Origin: Helicobacteraceae bacterium
GTDB taxonomy: Bacteria; Campylobacterota; Campylobacteria; Campylobacterales; Sulfurimonadaceae
DNA: 14,881 nucleotides
Reading direction: 5' to 3'
NCBI GenBank assembly: GCA_027068615.1
Contig: JAMOQV010000258.1
Span: 1-14,881, forward strand
In this document: positions 6,822 through 12,799 of the stretch, piece after piece
Layout of the letters: every line of letters starts with the position of its first letter
Numbering within the stretch: position 1 is the first letter of the stretch
The notes under the pieces: generated by a model
Seen by the model: only the letters and a program-made list of their open reading frames with translations
Told to the model about the DNA's origin: nothing
Database searches by the model: none
Position numbers and translations under genes: made by a program

Positions 6822-7891
6822 TTGTAATATCTCCTTAAATCATCTATTTTTGAACCCATATTTAAAAGTAGCATATCAGCTATAACTAATGATGCCATAG
6901 CCTCACAAACTACACTTCCTCTTATGGCAACACATGGGTCATGTCTGCCTTTTAATGAAAAATCAACCTCTTCATTTTGAGTTGTAATTGTGTGTTGTTT
7001 CTTAAATATAGATGGTGTTGGTTTAAAGTAAACATTTAACACTATATCTTCACCGTTACTTATACCACCTAGTATTCCACCTGAGTGATTACTCTCAAAT
7101 CCATCTTTTCTTATGGCATCGTTGTTTGATGAACCTTTAGAAGATGCACTTAAGATACCATCTCCTATCTCAACTGCTTTTACAGCATTTAGACCCATCA
7201 TAGCATCTGCTAAAACACCATCAAGTTTATAATAAAGTGGTTGACCCAAACCAACTAGAACACCCTTTACTAAAACTCTAGCAACTCCACCAACAGAATC
7301 ATGGTCATTTTTTGCTTTTAAGATAGCATCTTTTTGAAGTTGCTCTTTTTTAGCATCTAAAGAGTAGATAATACTTTTTTTTGCATATTCATAATCAAAC
7401 TCTTCACTTTTAATACCATCTATCTCAGATATACCACTAAAAACTTCTATACCTAACTCTTTTATCATCAGTTTTGCGATAGCGCCAGCAGCAACTCTTG
7501 CAGCTGTCTCACGAGCAGAACTTCTACCTCCACCACGATAATCTCTCAAACCGTATTTGTGAAAATATGTAAAGTCAGCATGACCTGGACGAAAAACATC
7601 TTTTATATTTGTATAATCACGAGATTTTTGATTGGTATTATATATAATCATAGCTATTGGTGTTCCTGTACTTAAACCCTCAAACACACCACTAAGTATC
7701 TCAACTTTATCTGCTTCTTTTCTAGCTGTTTCAAACTCACTCTTACCAGGTTTTCTACGGTCTAATTCACTTTGAATATACTCTTCATCTATCTTAAGTC
7801 CAGCTGGAACACCATCAAGTAAGCATCCTATCGCTTTTCCATGACTTTCACCAAAAGTTGAAAATCTTAATCTTTCACCAAAACTATTCAT
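6818..7891 (-). CDS. aroC: chorismate synthase
   Basis: AroC converts 5-enolpyruvylshikimate-3-phosphate to chorismate, the last step of the shikimate pathway, using reduced FMN as a catalytic cofactor. Signatures are FGESHGKAIGCLLDGVPAG (13-31), the DYTNIKDVFRPGHADFTYFHKYG block (92-114), YRGGGRSSARETAARVAAGA (118-137) and the C-terminal GRHDPCVAIRGSVVCEAMA. The 357 residues are typical. ATG at 7891 is preceded by AAGGGAAG about 7 bases upstream. It lies 76 bases downstream of rnc on the same strand and is followed, with an ATGA overlap, by a 40-codon membrane gene. From memory the order rnhA-rnc-aroC also occurs in Campylobacter jejuni, so this is an old Campylobacterota gene block, not a functional pathway cluster. 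Confidence 0.96.
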   Translation of the reverse strand: MNSFGERLRFSTFGESHGKAIGCLLDGVPAGLKIDEEYIQSELDRRKPGKSEFETARKEADKVEILSGVFEGLSTGTPIAMIIYNTNQKSRDYTNIKDVFRPGHADFTYFHKYGLRDYRGGGRSSARETAARVAAGAIAKLMIKELGIEVFSGISEIDGIKSEEFDYEYAKKSIIYSLDAKKEQLQKDAILKAKNDHDSVGGVARVLVKGVLVGLGQPLYYKLDGVLADAMMGLNAVKAVEIGDGILSASSKGSSNNDAIRKDGFESNHSGGILGGISNGEDIVLNVYFKPTPSIFKKQHTITTQNEEVDFSLKGRHDPCVAIRGSVVCEAMASLVIADMLLLNMGSKIDDLRRYYK

Positions 7892-7967
7892 TATCTTCCC
7901 TTAATTTTATAAAGAATTTAGCACCCATATTTATTAGACTTCTTGCATAATCATACCATCTTAATGG

Positions 7968-8642
7968 CTATTTTTTTAAAATCTCTATTGCTAACTTTGC
8001 AGCCTCTTGTTGTGCCATCTTTTTACTTTTACCAATAGCTCTTGCATACTCTTTATCTTCTATGATAACAGCAACTTCAAACTCTTTTAAATGGTCTGGT
8101 CCACGAGTTGCAACAACTTCATAAACAGGAGTTAAACCAAATCTAGCTTGAGTTAATTCTTGTAAAGTTGTTTTAAAATCACAAAATAAAGAATCCAAAG
8201 ATATATCACTATGATTCTTTTCTATCAGTTTTATAGCTATATCATTTACAACTTCTAATCCAGCTTCAAGATAAATAGCACCCATAACAGCTTCAAAAGC
8301 ATTTGAAAGTAAAGATGGTTTTTCTCTTCCACCATTGTTTTCTTCTGCATTTGAAAGATATATATAATCTCCCAAATCAAGATACTTAGCCAGTTTATCA
8401 AAACCCTTTTCATTTACAAGAGATGCTCTTATCTTAGATAAATTACCCTCATTTGACTTTGGAAACTTTTTATAAAGATACTCACCCACTATAAGGTCTA
8501 AAACAGCATCTCCTAAAAATTCCAACCGCTCATTATCGTAGGGCTGTTTATGGCTTTTATGTGTCAGCGCTTCGGTAATAAGCTTTGGTGATTTAAACTT
8601 ATATCCTAGTTTTTCTTCCAAAATTTCTAAATTCTTAAGCAA
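7968..8642 (-). CDS. rnc: ribonuclease III
   Basis: RNase III cleaves double-stranded RNA, processing rRNA precursors and structured mRNAs. The catalytic domain carries the signature NERLEFLGDAVLDL (E41 and D45, E. coli numbering coincides) and LLSNAFEAVMGAIYLE with the essential Glu117. The C-terminal dsRNA-binding domain (about 153-223) ends in GKSKKMAQQEAAKLAIEIL. The 224 residues are normal. The position equivalent to E. coli Asp114 is Asn114 here (codon AAT), a conservative substitution among the metal-site residues. The start is TTG at 8642: the family start MLKNLEILEEKLGYKF fits, and an AAAGGG Shine-Dalgarno lies about 8 bases upstream; no ATG is available near it. A promoter-like TGCTATAAT (8684-8676) precedes it, so it can probably be transcribed separately from rnhA. 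Confidence 0.95.
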   Translation of the reverse strand: MLKNLEILEEKLGYKFKSPKLITEALTHKSHKQPYDNERLEFLGDAVLDLIVGEYLYKKFPKSNEGNLSKIRASLVNEKGFDKLAKYLDLGDYIYLSNAEENNGGREKPSLLSNAFEAVMGAIYLEAGLEVVNDIAIKLIEKNHSDISLDSLFCDFKTTLQELTQARFGLTPVYEVVATRGPDHLKEFEVAVIIEDKEYARAIGKSKKMAQQEAAKLAIEILKK

Positions 8643-8663
8643 TTAATTTTCCCTTTTGTATTT

Positions 8664-8677
8664 ATATTAATTAATAT
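8664..8677. repeat. 14-bp perfect palindrome in rnc leader
   Basis: ATATTAATTAATAT is a perfect palindrome lying between the promoter-like TATAAT and the Shine-Dalgarno of rnc. It overlaps the probable transcription start. In such AT-rich DNA a palindrome can arise by chance; an operator role is only a possibility. Confidence 0.35.
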
Positions 8678-8684
8678 TATAGCA
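8676..8684 (-). promoter_or_regulatory. probable sigma-70 extended -10 promoter for rnc
   Basis: On the minus strand TGCTATAAT reads from 8684 to 8676, a consensus extended -10, about 34 bases before the TTG start of rnc. The upstream DNA is T-rich (TTTTTTT just before), as common in Campylobacterota promoters, which often lack a clear -35. The same nine-base motif precedes the YeiH-family gene at 12262. Confidence 0.55.
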
Positions 8685-8703
8685 AAAAAAGTTTTTTAAA
8701 CTT
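8684..8703 (-). terminator. weak intrinsic terminator at the rnhA stop
   Basis: On the minus strand AAGTTT, loop AAA, AAACTT is followed directly by TTTTT. The stem is only six A/T-rich pairs and the rnhA stop codon lies at its tip. Together with the promoter just downstream it suggests partial separation of rnhA and rnc transcription, but the stem is weak. Confidence 0.35.
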
Positions 8704-9130
8704 CTAGTTTTTCTTTCTGCCTTTGAGCTTCATCTCTAGCAAGAATATCGCATCTTTCATTTTCTATATGACCATTATGCCCACGAACCCAAGTCCCACG
8801 AACTTTATGTGGTTTTGATACTTCAAGATACTCTTTCCATAAATCAACATTTTTTACTTTCTTAAAATCTCTTTTTATCCAACCATCTAACCATTCATTT
8901 ATAGCTTTTACAACATAAGATGAATCAGATATAACCTCAACTTCACACGGTTCTTTTAGTGCTTTTAATCCAGCTATAACACCAGATAACTCCATCCTGT
9001 TGTTGGTTGTATGACTCTCTCCACCAACAAACTCTTTTTCAACATCACCATATCTTAAAATTGTGCCATAACCACCAGCACCAGGATTACCCAATGCACT
9101 ACCATCACTGAAAAGAGTTATTTTCTTCAC
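8696..9130 (-). CDS. rnhA: ribonuclease HI
   Basis: RNase HI degrades the RNA strand of RNA-DNA hybrids, removing primers and R-loops. Catalytic residues are recognisable as D9 (LFSDGSALGNPG), E47 (NNRMELSG), D69 (ISDSSYV), H118 (VRGHNGH) and D128 (ENERCDILA), equivalent to E. coli D10, E48, D70, H124 and D134. The basic handle (NEWLDGWIKRDFKKVKNVDLW, 78-98) is present but a few residues shorter than in E. coli. The length of 144 residues is slightly below the usual 155. Its first 26 bases overlap the end of the upstream TPR gene (stop at 9105), so the two are probably translationally coupled. Confidence 0.96.
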   Translation of the reverse strand: MKKITLFSDGSALGNPGAGGYGTILRYGDVEKEFVGGESHTTNNRMELSGVIAGLKALKEPCEVEVISDSSYVVKAINEWLDGWIKRDFKKVKNVDLWKEYLEVSKPHKVRGTWVRGHNGHIENERCDILARDEAQRQKEKLEV

Positions 9131-10151
9131 TAAAATTCCTATGATAATCTTTTACTAAACTTATCTCTATATTTGAACTATCTACACTATGGCATTTCAT
9201 ACATCTACCAAAAGCAAAAGGTGATACTTGTTTACAATTATCACAAACATATTCAAAACTAAGTGTCGCATTAGCTTTTGAATTAAGGTTTATTAATATA
9301 TCAAACTCAAAAATATCACTACTTTTAGCAAGGTTTAAATCTCCCCTTGCAGTATATAATTCTCTTAAATAATTATTTCTTGTAATTATATCTAAATCCA
9401 AATCCTTTGTATCTATTAACCATAATATATCCACAACCTCTTCACATTTTGAAACATCAAAAGTCTGCCATGCTATTTTTGGATCTATTTTAAAAAGGTA
9501 TTCAAAAATAAGATGTGTATTAGTGTTTGTTGCATTATAAATATCTATAAGACTCTTCACTTTATCCACAGAAGAAAGCTTTGAATCATTTAAAACAATC
9601 ATAGCTTTGATATATGAATCCTGAGTGCCAACATCCTCTTTTAACTCCTTTAAAGGAGCTAAAACATCACAAGCTGACTGATAGTCTCTCATCTGTTCAT
9701 ATACTAAAAGCAAATACTGTAAAGCTTCTGGTGTACGGGGATTTTTTTTCAAAATCTCTAAAAAAACTGTTTTAGCCCTTTGTAAAAATCCAGCTTTAAA
9801 ATATGTTGTACCAAATAAAAAAAGTATCTGTTTTGAGTTTTTGTTATCTTCTAACTTTAGTAACTCCGTATATATCTCTATACTTTTTTCATACTCACCT
9901 GCATCTGAGTATGCTTTTGCTAAAATCAACCAAGATTTTTCAGACAAATCACCATTTTTGACAAGTACCTTTATCTCATCTGATGATGGAATAGTATGAA
10001 ACTGTTTTAAAAACTTATCTAAATGTTTTATATCTCTATCTGCTCTATATCTACCCCACCAATAAGATATAAAAGTTATAATAAAAACAAAAACAAAAAA
10101 TATAATTACTGAAAAAAGTGGGTCTCTGTATTCTATAAAAAAACTATTCAT
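9105..10151 (-). CDS. membrane-anchored TPR protein with C-terminal Cys4 knuckle, LapB/YciM-like
   Basis: The 348 residues show one N-terminal transmembrane segment (about 12-30, followed by WWGRYR), then helical tetratricopeptide-type repeats (about 70-170, for example SWLILAKAYSDAGEYEKSIEIYTELLKL and TPEALQYLLLVYEQMRDYQSACDVL) and further helices to 280. The C-terminus has two CxxC pairs: CDNC (303, 306) and CMKC (317, 320), separated by ten residues. This order (TM anchor, TPRs, rubredoxin-like knuckle) and the CxxC-10-CxxC spacing match, from memory, E. coli LapB/YciM, which binds FtsH and controls LpxC turnover and LPS assembly. The overall identity is low by eye, so the LapB role is inferred. 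It lies 2 bases after the 155-residue gene and overlaps rnhA by 26 bases, with no clear Shine-Dalgarno of its own. Confidence 0.7.
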   Translation of the reverse strand: MNSFFIEYRDPLFSVIIFFVFVFIITFISYWWGRYRADRDIKHLDKFLKQFHTIPSSDEIKVLVKNGDLSEKSWLILAKAYSDAGEYEKSIEIYTELLKLEDNKNSKQILFLFGTTYFKAGFLQRAKTVFLEILKKNPRTPEALQYLLLVYEQMRDYQSACDVLAPLKELKEDVGTQDSYIKAMIVLNDSKLSSVDKVKSLIDIYNATNTNTHLIFEYLFKIDPKIAWQTFDVSKCEEVVDILWLIDTKDLDLDIITRNNYLRELYTARGDLNLAKSSDIFEFDILINLNSKANATLSFEYVCDNCKQVSPFAFGRCMKCHSVDSSNIEISLVKDYHRNFSEENNSFQ

Positions 10152-10153
10152 AT

Positions 10154-10621
10154 CTAATCATACACCACTACTGCATAATCATTTTTAAGATTGTAAAATG
10201 TTGACTCTGGGGTAATCTCTAAATCTTTTATCTTGCCTAACTGTATAAGTGAGTTTTTAGATATTTTTATACCATTTTCTCTAAAAAATTTTTTTATATT
10301 TACAAATTTTATATCGTTTACATATTTGTACTCAAACTCTCTATATAGTTTCATCTTCTCATAAGAAAATACATGTTCATTTATATGTAACTTATCAGAA
10401 GCATATTTTATAGGTAGATAACCAGACAAATCTGTCAAAATCTCTTCTATATGGCTATGTTTTGGTGGAAGTGTAGCTTTTTGTATAAAAATATATTTAT
10501 TGTTTAATTTTAAACTAGGTGTATTTTTCCAGTATTTGTAAGCTGGATTTGATACTCCAAGTTTTGAGGAAACTTCCCTCCAAAGCCAATAAGAATTTAA
10601 TGTATTTGGTAAATAAGACAT
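10154..10621 (-). CDS. conserved-looking protein of unknown function, 155 aa
   Basis: I do not recognise a family. The protein has no signal peptide or membrane segment and should be cytoplasmic. Two segments look like helix-turn-helix units by eye: WLWREVSSKLGVSNPAYKYWKN (12-33) and GYLPIKYASDKLHINEHVFSYEKM (about 67-90), the second in a lysine- and tyrosine-rich region; a DNA- or RNA-binding role is a guess. It is the first gene of the minus-strand run, divergent from the CvpA-like gene across 63 AT-rich bases that contain overlapping TATAAT-like sequences on both strands (10627-10636). The nearest Shine-Dalgarno-like AAGAG is about 20 bases upstream of ATG 10621, so the start is less certain. 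Its stop TAG lies 2 bases before the LapB-like start, which argues for co-expression. Confidence 0.7.
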   Translation of the reverse strand: MSYLPNTLNSYWLWREVSSKLGVSNPAYKYWKNTPSLKLNNKYIFIQKATLPPKHSHIEEILTDLSGYLPIKYASDKLHINEHVFSYEKMKLYREFEYKYVNDIKFVNIKKFFRENGIKISKNSLIQLGKIKDLEITPESTFYNLKNDYAVVVYD

Positions 10622-10684
10622 AACTAATTATATAATAATTTCTCTTAAAGCTATCTCTAAAACATATATAGATATCATAGCAAA

Positions 10685-11260
10685 ATGACATATATCAACA
10701 CAATTAACCCTTACTTACTTATAGACTTAATCCTTGTTGGACTTATAATATTTGGTGCATACTATAACTACCAAAGAAAAACATATATAAAATTTTTTGA
10801 GTATTTTAAAGTTTTTGCCCTTTTTAGTCTTAGTGCCAAGTTTGCTACATACACAGGCATCCATCTAAGTAGATGGCATATAATCTCAGCCGATACATAT
10901 ACCATACTTATACTTATAGGTTTTGGACTAAATGCTTTAGTTATATACTATTTGTGGATTTTTATATACGATATAAGTGCTAAGTTTATAAACAATGAAA
11001 AACTAAAAATGCTACTAGCAAAGTTTATAACTGTTGTAGAGGTTGTTCTTATAGTTACATTTATGCTTTTTGCATCAATGCAACTAAGTGTAAGTAAAAG
11101 ATACCTATACTCAGGTGTAAAAAAAAGCTATAGCTACCACTATATAAAAACTTTTTATACAAAATTTCTAAATGATAATATGCTAAAGATGATTTTAAAC
11201 TCAGATACAGGTATCAACCATAAAGAAGTTATCTTAAAATCACTAAAAAATAGCCTATAG
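10685..11260 (+). CDS. CvpA-like inner-membrane protein
   Basis: The 191-residue product has four hydrophobic stretches, about 10-27 (LLIDLILVGLIIFGAYYN), 38-56, 72-94 (TILILIGFGLNALVIYYLWIFIY) and 109-132 (LAKFITVVEVVLIVTFMLFASMQL), followed by a lysine-rich soluble tail. The start (an Asp in the first helix followed by a short Tyr/Arg/Lys loop) and the four-helix plan resemble the CvpA family (colicin V production protein), but the typical Gly-rich first loop is missing, so the match is loose. It is divergent from the 155-residue gene and convergent with the YeiH-family gene, and its TAG overlaps that gene's TAG by 6 bases. No Shine-Dalgarno is obvious before ATG 10685. No specific function can be given. 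Confidence 0.6.
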   Translation: MTYINTINPYLLIDLILVGLIIFGAYYNYQRKTYIKFFEYFKVFALFSLSAKFATYTGIHLSRWHIISADTYTILILIGFGLNALVIYYLWIFIYDISAKFINNEKLKMLLAKFITVVEVVLIVTFMLFASMQLSVSKRYLYSGVKKSYSYHYIKTFYTKFLNDNMLKMILNSDTGINHKEVILKSLKNSL

Positions 11261-12262
11261 CACAGTTATAAGAACTGCACTTAGGGCTAACTGTATCGCA
11301 AACAGTATAGTAGATACTTTAAATGCTGTTGAAGCACTCTCTTTTATAGTATCAAAATGTATCATAAGACCGATAGCTGACATAGCTATAAGAGATATAT
11401 AATGACTAGTTGCCGATATAACTGCTTCTACACTTTTTGGTAAAACTTGAAATGATGCTAAAACTACAAAAAATAAAAACCAAAGTATAAAAGATGGAAA
11501 ACCAACTTTTGCTTGAGTCTCCTGCTCATCTGTGTTTTTTGCACTCTCTCTTTTTGCTAGATAAATAAGTATAAAAACTAAAGGTGCAAGAAGTAAAACT
11601 CTACCCATCTTAACAACTGTTGCATTCATACCAGCTTCATCAGATATACTAAATCCACCAGCAACTACTTGACCAACTGCTTGAAGAGTATTTCCAACAA
11701 AAACACCAGCATCAAAATCGTTAAAATGTAGCAAGTAAGCTAAAGCAGGTGCTAAAAATATCCCAACAGTACCCATAAGATTTACAAGTGCTATACTTAT
11801 AGCCACATCATCACTTTTAACTTTTGCTACACCTGAAGTTGCAGCTATCGCTGATGAACCACATACTGCATTACCTATACCTATCATAAGAGCTAGTTTT
11901 GGATTTATCTTAAATAATTTTCCTAAAAATACACCCATAAATATAGTAAATACCATCGCAATAACTATAATAAAAATCGTTTTAACACCTAAACTAGCAA
12001 GTATAGTAAAGTTAAGATTTATCCCTAAAAGAGCGATAGCAAACATTAGTAAATCTTTCTCTGCAAACTTTATCCCACTTAGATATTCTGAACCTTTTTT
12101 ATTTAAAAATGGAAATTTATTTCCTATAATCATTCCTAATATTATCGCCACCGTTGCAGCACTAAAAGAGATAAGCTTAGCAATGATTACAGCGATAGTT
12201 GCAACAACTATACTAACCACTAATCCTTTCGTATATACTTTATATTTTGAGATTCGGCTCAT
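11255..12262 (-). CDS. YeiH/UPF0324 family putative sulfate exporter
   Basis: This 335-residue polytopic membrane protein has about ten hydrophobic segments. The family signature GIGNAVCGSSAIAATSGV (128-145) and GVFVGNTLQAVGQVVAGG (186-203) identify the UPF0324/YeiH family, members of which are annotated as putative sulfate exporters; transported substrate here is unproven. Starts at ATG 12262 with AAGGTG 9 bases upstream and an extended -10 promoter (TGCTATAAT, 12305-12297). A sulfur-anion role would fit a sulfur-oxidising Campylobacterota, but that is inference. It is convergent with the CvpA-like gene, and its stop codon overlaps that gene's end by 6 bases with no space for a separate terminator. 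Upstream lies the fragment of an interrupted gene. Confidence 0.88.
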   Translation of the reverse strand: MSRISKYKVYTKGLVVSIVVATIAVIIAKLISFSAATVAIILGMIIGNKFPFLNKKGSEYLSGIKFAEKDLLMFAIALLGINLNFTILASLGVKTIFIIVIAMVFTIFMGVFLGKLFKINPKLALMIGIGNAVCGSSAIAATSGVAKVKSDDVAISIALVNLMGTVGIFLAPALAYLLHFNDFDAGVFVGNTLQAVGQVVAGGFSISDEAGMNATVVKMGRVLLLAPLVFILIYLAKRESAKNTDEQETQAKVGFPSFILWFLFFVVLASFQVLPKSVEAVISATSHYISLIAMSAIGLMIHFDTIKESASTAFKVSTILFAIQLALSAVLITVL

Positions 12263-12296
12263 TAATTCACCTTATATTTAATTATAATAAAAATGA

Positions 12297-12305
12297 ATTA
12301 TAGCA
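12297..12305 (-). promoter_or_regulatory. extended -10 promoter for the YeiH-family gene
   Basis: TGCTATAAT reads on the minus strand from 12305 to 12297, about 34 bases before ATG 12262, leaving a leader of about 28 bases that contains the AAGGTG ribosome binding site. No -35 box is evident; AT-rich upstream DNA is usual in this phylum. Confidence 0.6.
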
Positions 12306-12311
12306 CTTTTC

Positions 12312-12414
12312 TTATTTTACTTCTATCTCCAAATTTAACTTAATAAATTTTTCATCAGTATCATTTGAAATAGTTATATCTTTTTCTCTAATTCTCATAG
12401 GATTTACTAATTTT
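12312..12414 (-). pseudogene. 3' fragment of an interrupted gene (about 34 codons)
   Basis: Reading leftward from the edge of the inverted-repeat element, the frame KLVNPMRIREKDITISNDTDE (continuing FIKLNLEIEVK) runs to TAA at 12314-12312. The composition is that of a normal soluble coding region, with no start codon and Shine-Dalgarno of its own except an internal ATG at 12398 without a good ribosome site. It is best explained as the C-terminal end of a gene whose start is the signal-peptide-like fragment at 12726-12691. The frames of the two fragments do not rejoin exactly if the element is removed, so some bases were probably lost, or the link is wrong. The same frame also stays open for about 12 codons into the element. 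Confidence 0.45.
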
Positions 12415-12433
12415 CTCAACTTTCGCACATAAA
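12415..12433 (+). repeat. left terminal inverted repeat (19 bp)
   Basis: CTCAACTTTCGCACATAAA is the exact reverse complement of 12672-12690. It marks the left edge of the 276-bp element. Pairing does not continue cleanly on either side (12414/12691 and 12434/12671 are mismatches). Confidence 0.8.
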
Positions 12434-12492
12434 TTCCACTAAATCCATAAACTTAAGTTGAGTATTAAAGCCCATAAATAGGCACTTTTTAG

Positions 12493-12498
12493 TATAAT
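12493..12498 (+). promoter_or_regulatory. -10 promoter of the element ORF
   Basis: AGTATAATTTTG holds a consensus TATAAT about 35 bases before ATG 12534, placing a transcript start near 12505. Segment 12471-12483 (CCATAAATAGGC) is nearly complementary to the ribosome site and start region (GGCTATTTTATGG, 12525-12537), so transcripts entering from upstream could hide the start, as seen in some IS elements. Confidence 0.4.
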
Positions 12499-12533
12499 TT
12501 TGTCACCACAACTCAATTATTAAAGGCTATTTT

Positions 12534-12689
12534 ATGGAACTGGCAATATCAATGCAGCTTTTTATAAAAATACTTACAAAAATCTCTGAAATACAAAATG
12601 TTGTCAAGGAGAATAAAAATTTCTTACAGATTATCGCTGTTCTCAGTGCTTACACTCAAAAAGAGTTAGGTTTTATGTGCGAAAGTTGA
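12534..12689 (+). CDS. 51-aa ORF inside the inverted-repeat element
   Basis: ATG 12534 follows an AAAGG Shine-Dalgarno at a 7-base distance and a TATAAT promoter. The product begins MELAISMQLFIKILTKISEI and ends KELGFMCES, with TGA at 12687-12689 inside the right terminal repeat. It is amphipathic and helical-looking, with no membrane segment or metal motif. Its placement, flush with the element end, is what a transposase or a remnant of one would show: either the N-terminus joined to the C-terminus by internal deletion, or a short accessory peptide. I do not recognise a transposase domain in it. Confidence 0.45.
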   Translation: MELAISMQLFIKILTKISEIQNVVKENKNFLQIIAVLSAYTQKELGFMCES

Positions 12690-12690
12690 G
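12672..12690 (+). repeat. right terminal inverted repeat (19 bp)
   Basis: TTTATGTGCGAAAGTTGAG is the exact reverse complement of 12415-12433. It includes the last codons and stop of the 51-codon ORF. Confidence 0.8.
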
Positions 12691-12726
12691 TAATAAAACT
12701 AATAAAGCTAAAATCTTTTTTTTCAT
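12691..12726 (-). pseudogene. 5' fragment of an interrupted exported-protein gene
   Basis: On the minus strand ATG (12726-12724) follows a GGAG Shine-Dalgarno at six bases and encodes MKKKILALLVLL, the positively charged start and hydrophobic core of a signal peptide. After twelve codons the frame enters the right terminal repeat and stops at 12675-12673 (LNFRT then TAA), so the gene is cut. A strong start without a body, next to a mobile-type repeat, indicates disruption. The 3' fragment at 12414-12312 is the probable remainder. The identity of the original protein is unknown. Confidence 0.55.
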
Positions 12727-12742
12727 AAAAAACTCCATTTCT

Positions 12743-12771
12743 TTTCAAAGTTTATCTTATATAGCTATAAT
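12743..12771 (+). promoter_or_regulatory. promoter of the cobB-bluB operon
   Basis: TATAAT at 12766-12771 is preceded, after 17 bases, by TTTCAA (12743-12748), a partial -35 match. The TATAGCTATA palindrome (12760-12769) overlaps the -10 and gives a similar sequence on the minus strand, where it could serve the interrupted exported gene. The cobB leader would be about 22 bases; no cobalamin-riboswitch-sized leader can fit. Confidence 0.55.
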
Positions 12772-12799
12772 TCACAATAAAATTACAAGTGGATTATAA

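Larger units (their letters stand above)
12415..12690. mobile_element. 276-bp MITE-like or internally deleted IS element
   Basis: The two edges are a 19-bp perfect inverted repeat, far longer than expected by chance at 238-base spacing. Inside are a promoter-like TATAAT (12493-12498), an AAAGG ribosome binding site (12522-12526) and a 51-codon ORF whose stop codon lies in the right repeat. The sub-terminal sequence AAGTTGAG occurs again at 12455-12462, inverted relative to the left end; with its flank, AAGTTGAGTATTAAAG recurs at 12683-12698 with two mismatches. Both sides look like parts of one minus-strand gene, so insertion fits well. No convincing target-site duplication is visible. The element is too short to encode a full transposase, so it would depend on a related IS elsewhere. 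The IS family cannot be named from the sequence. Confidence 0.65.

Noticed and set aside
7957..7977. CCAT-CTTA-ATGG followed by a T run after rnc
   Set aside because: The T run is on the plus strand, whereas rnc and aroC are on the minus strand; the four-pair stem is too weak to call a terminator.
12406..12703. ACTAAT at 12406-12411 and 12698-12703 as target-site duplication of the element
   Set aside because: The copies lie 3 and 7 bases away from the TIR edges, not adjacent, and such a hexamer is common in this AT-rich DNA.
12772..12799. Cobalamin riboswitch before cobB
   Set aside because: Only about 30 bases separate the promoter from the start; no room for the aptamer, and no B12-box-like sequence was seen.
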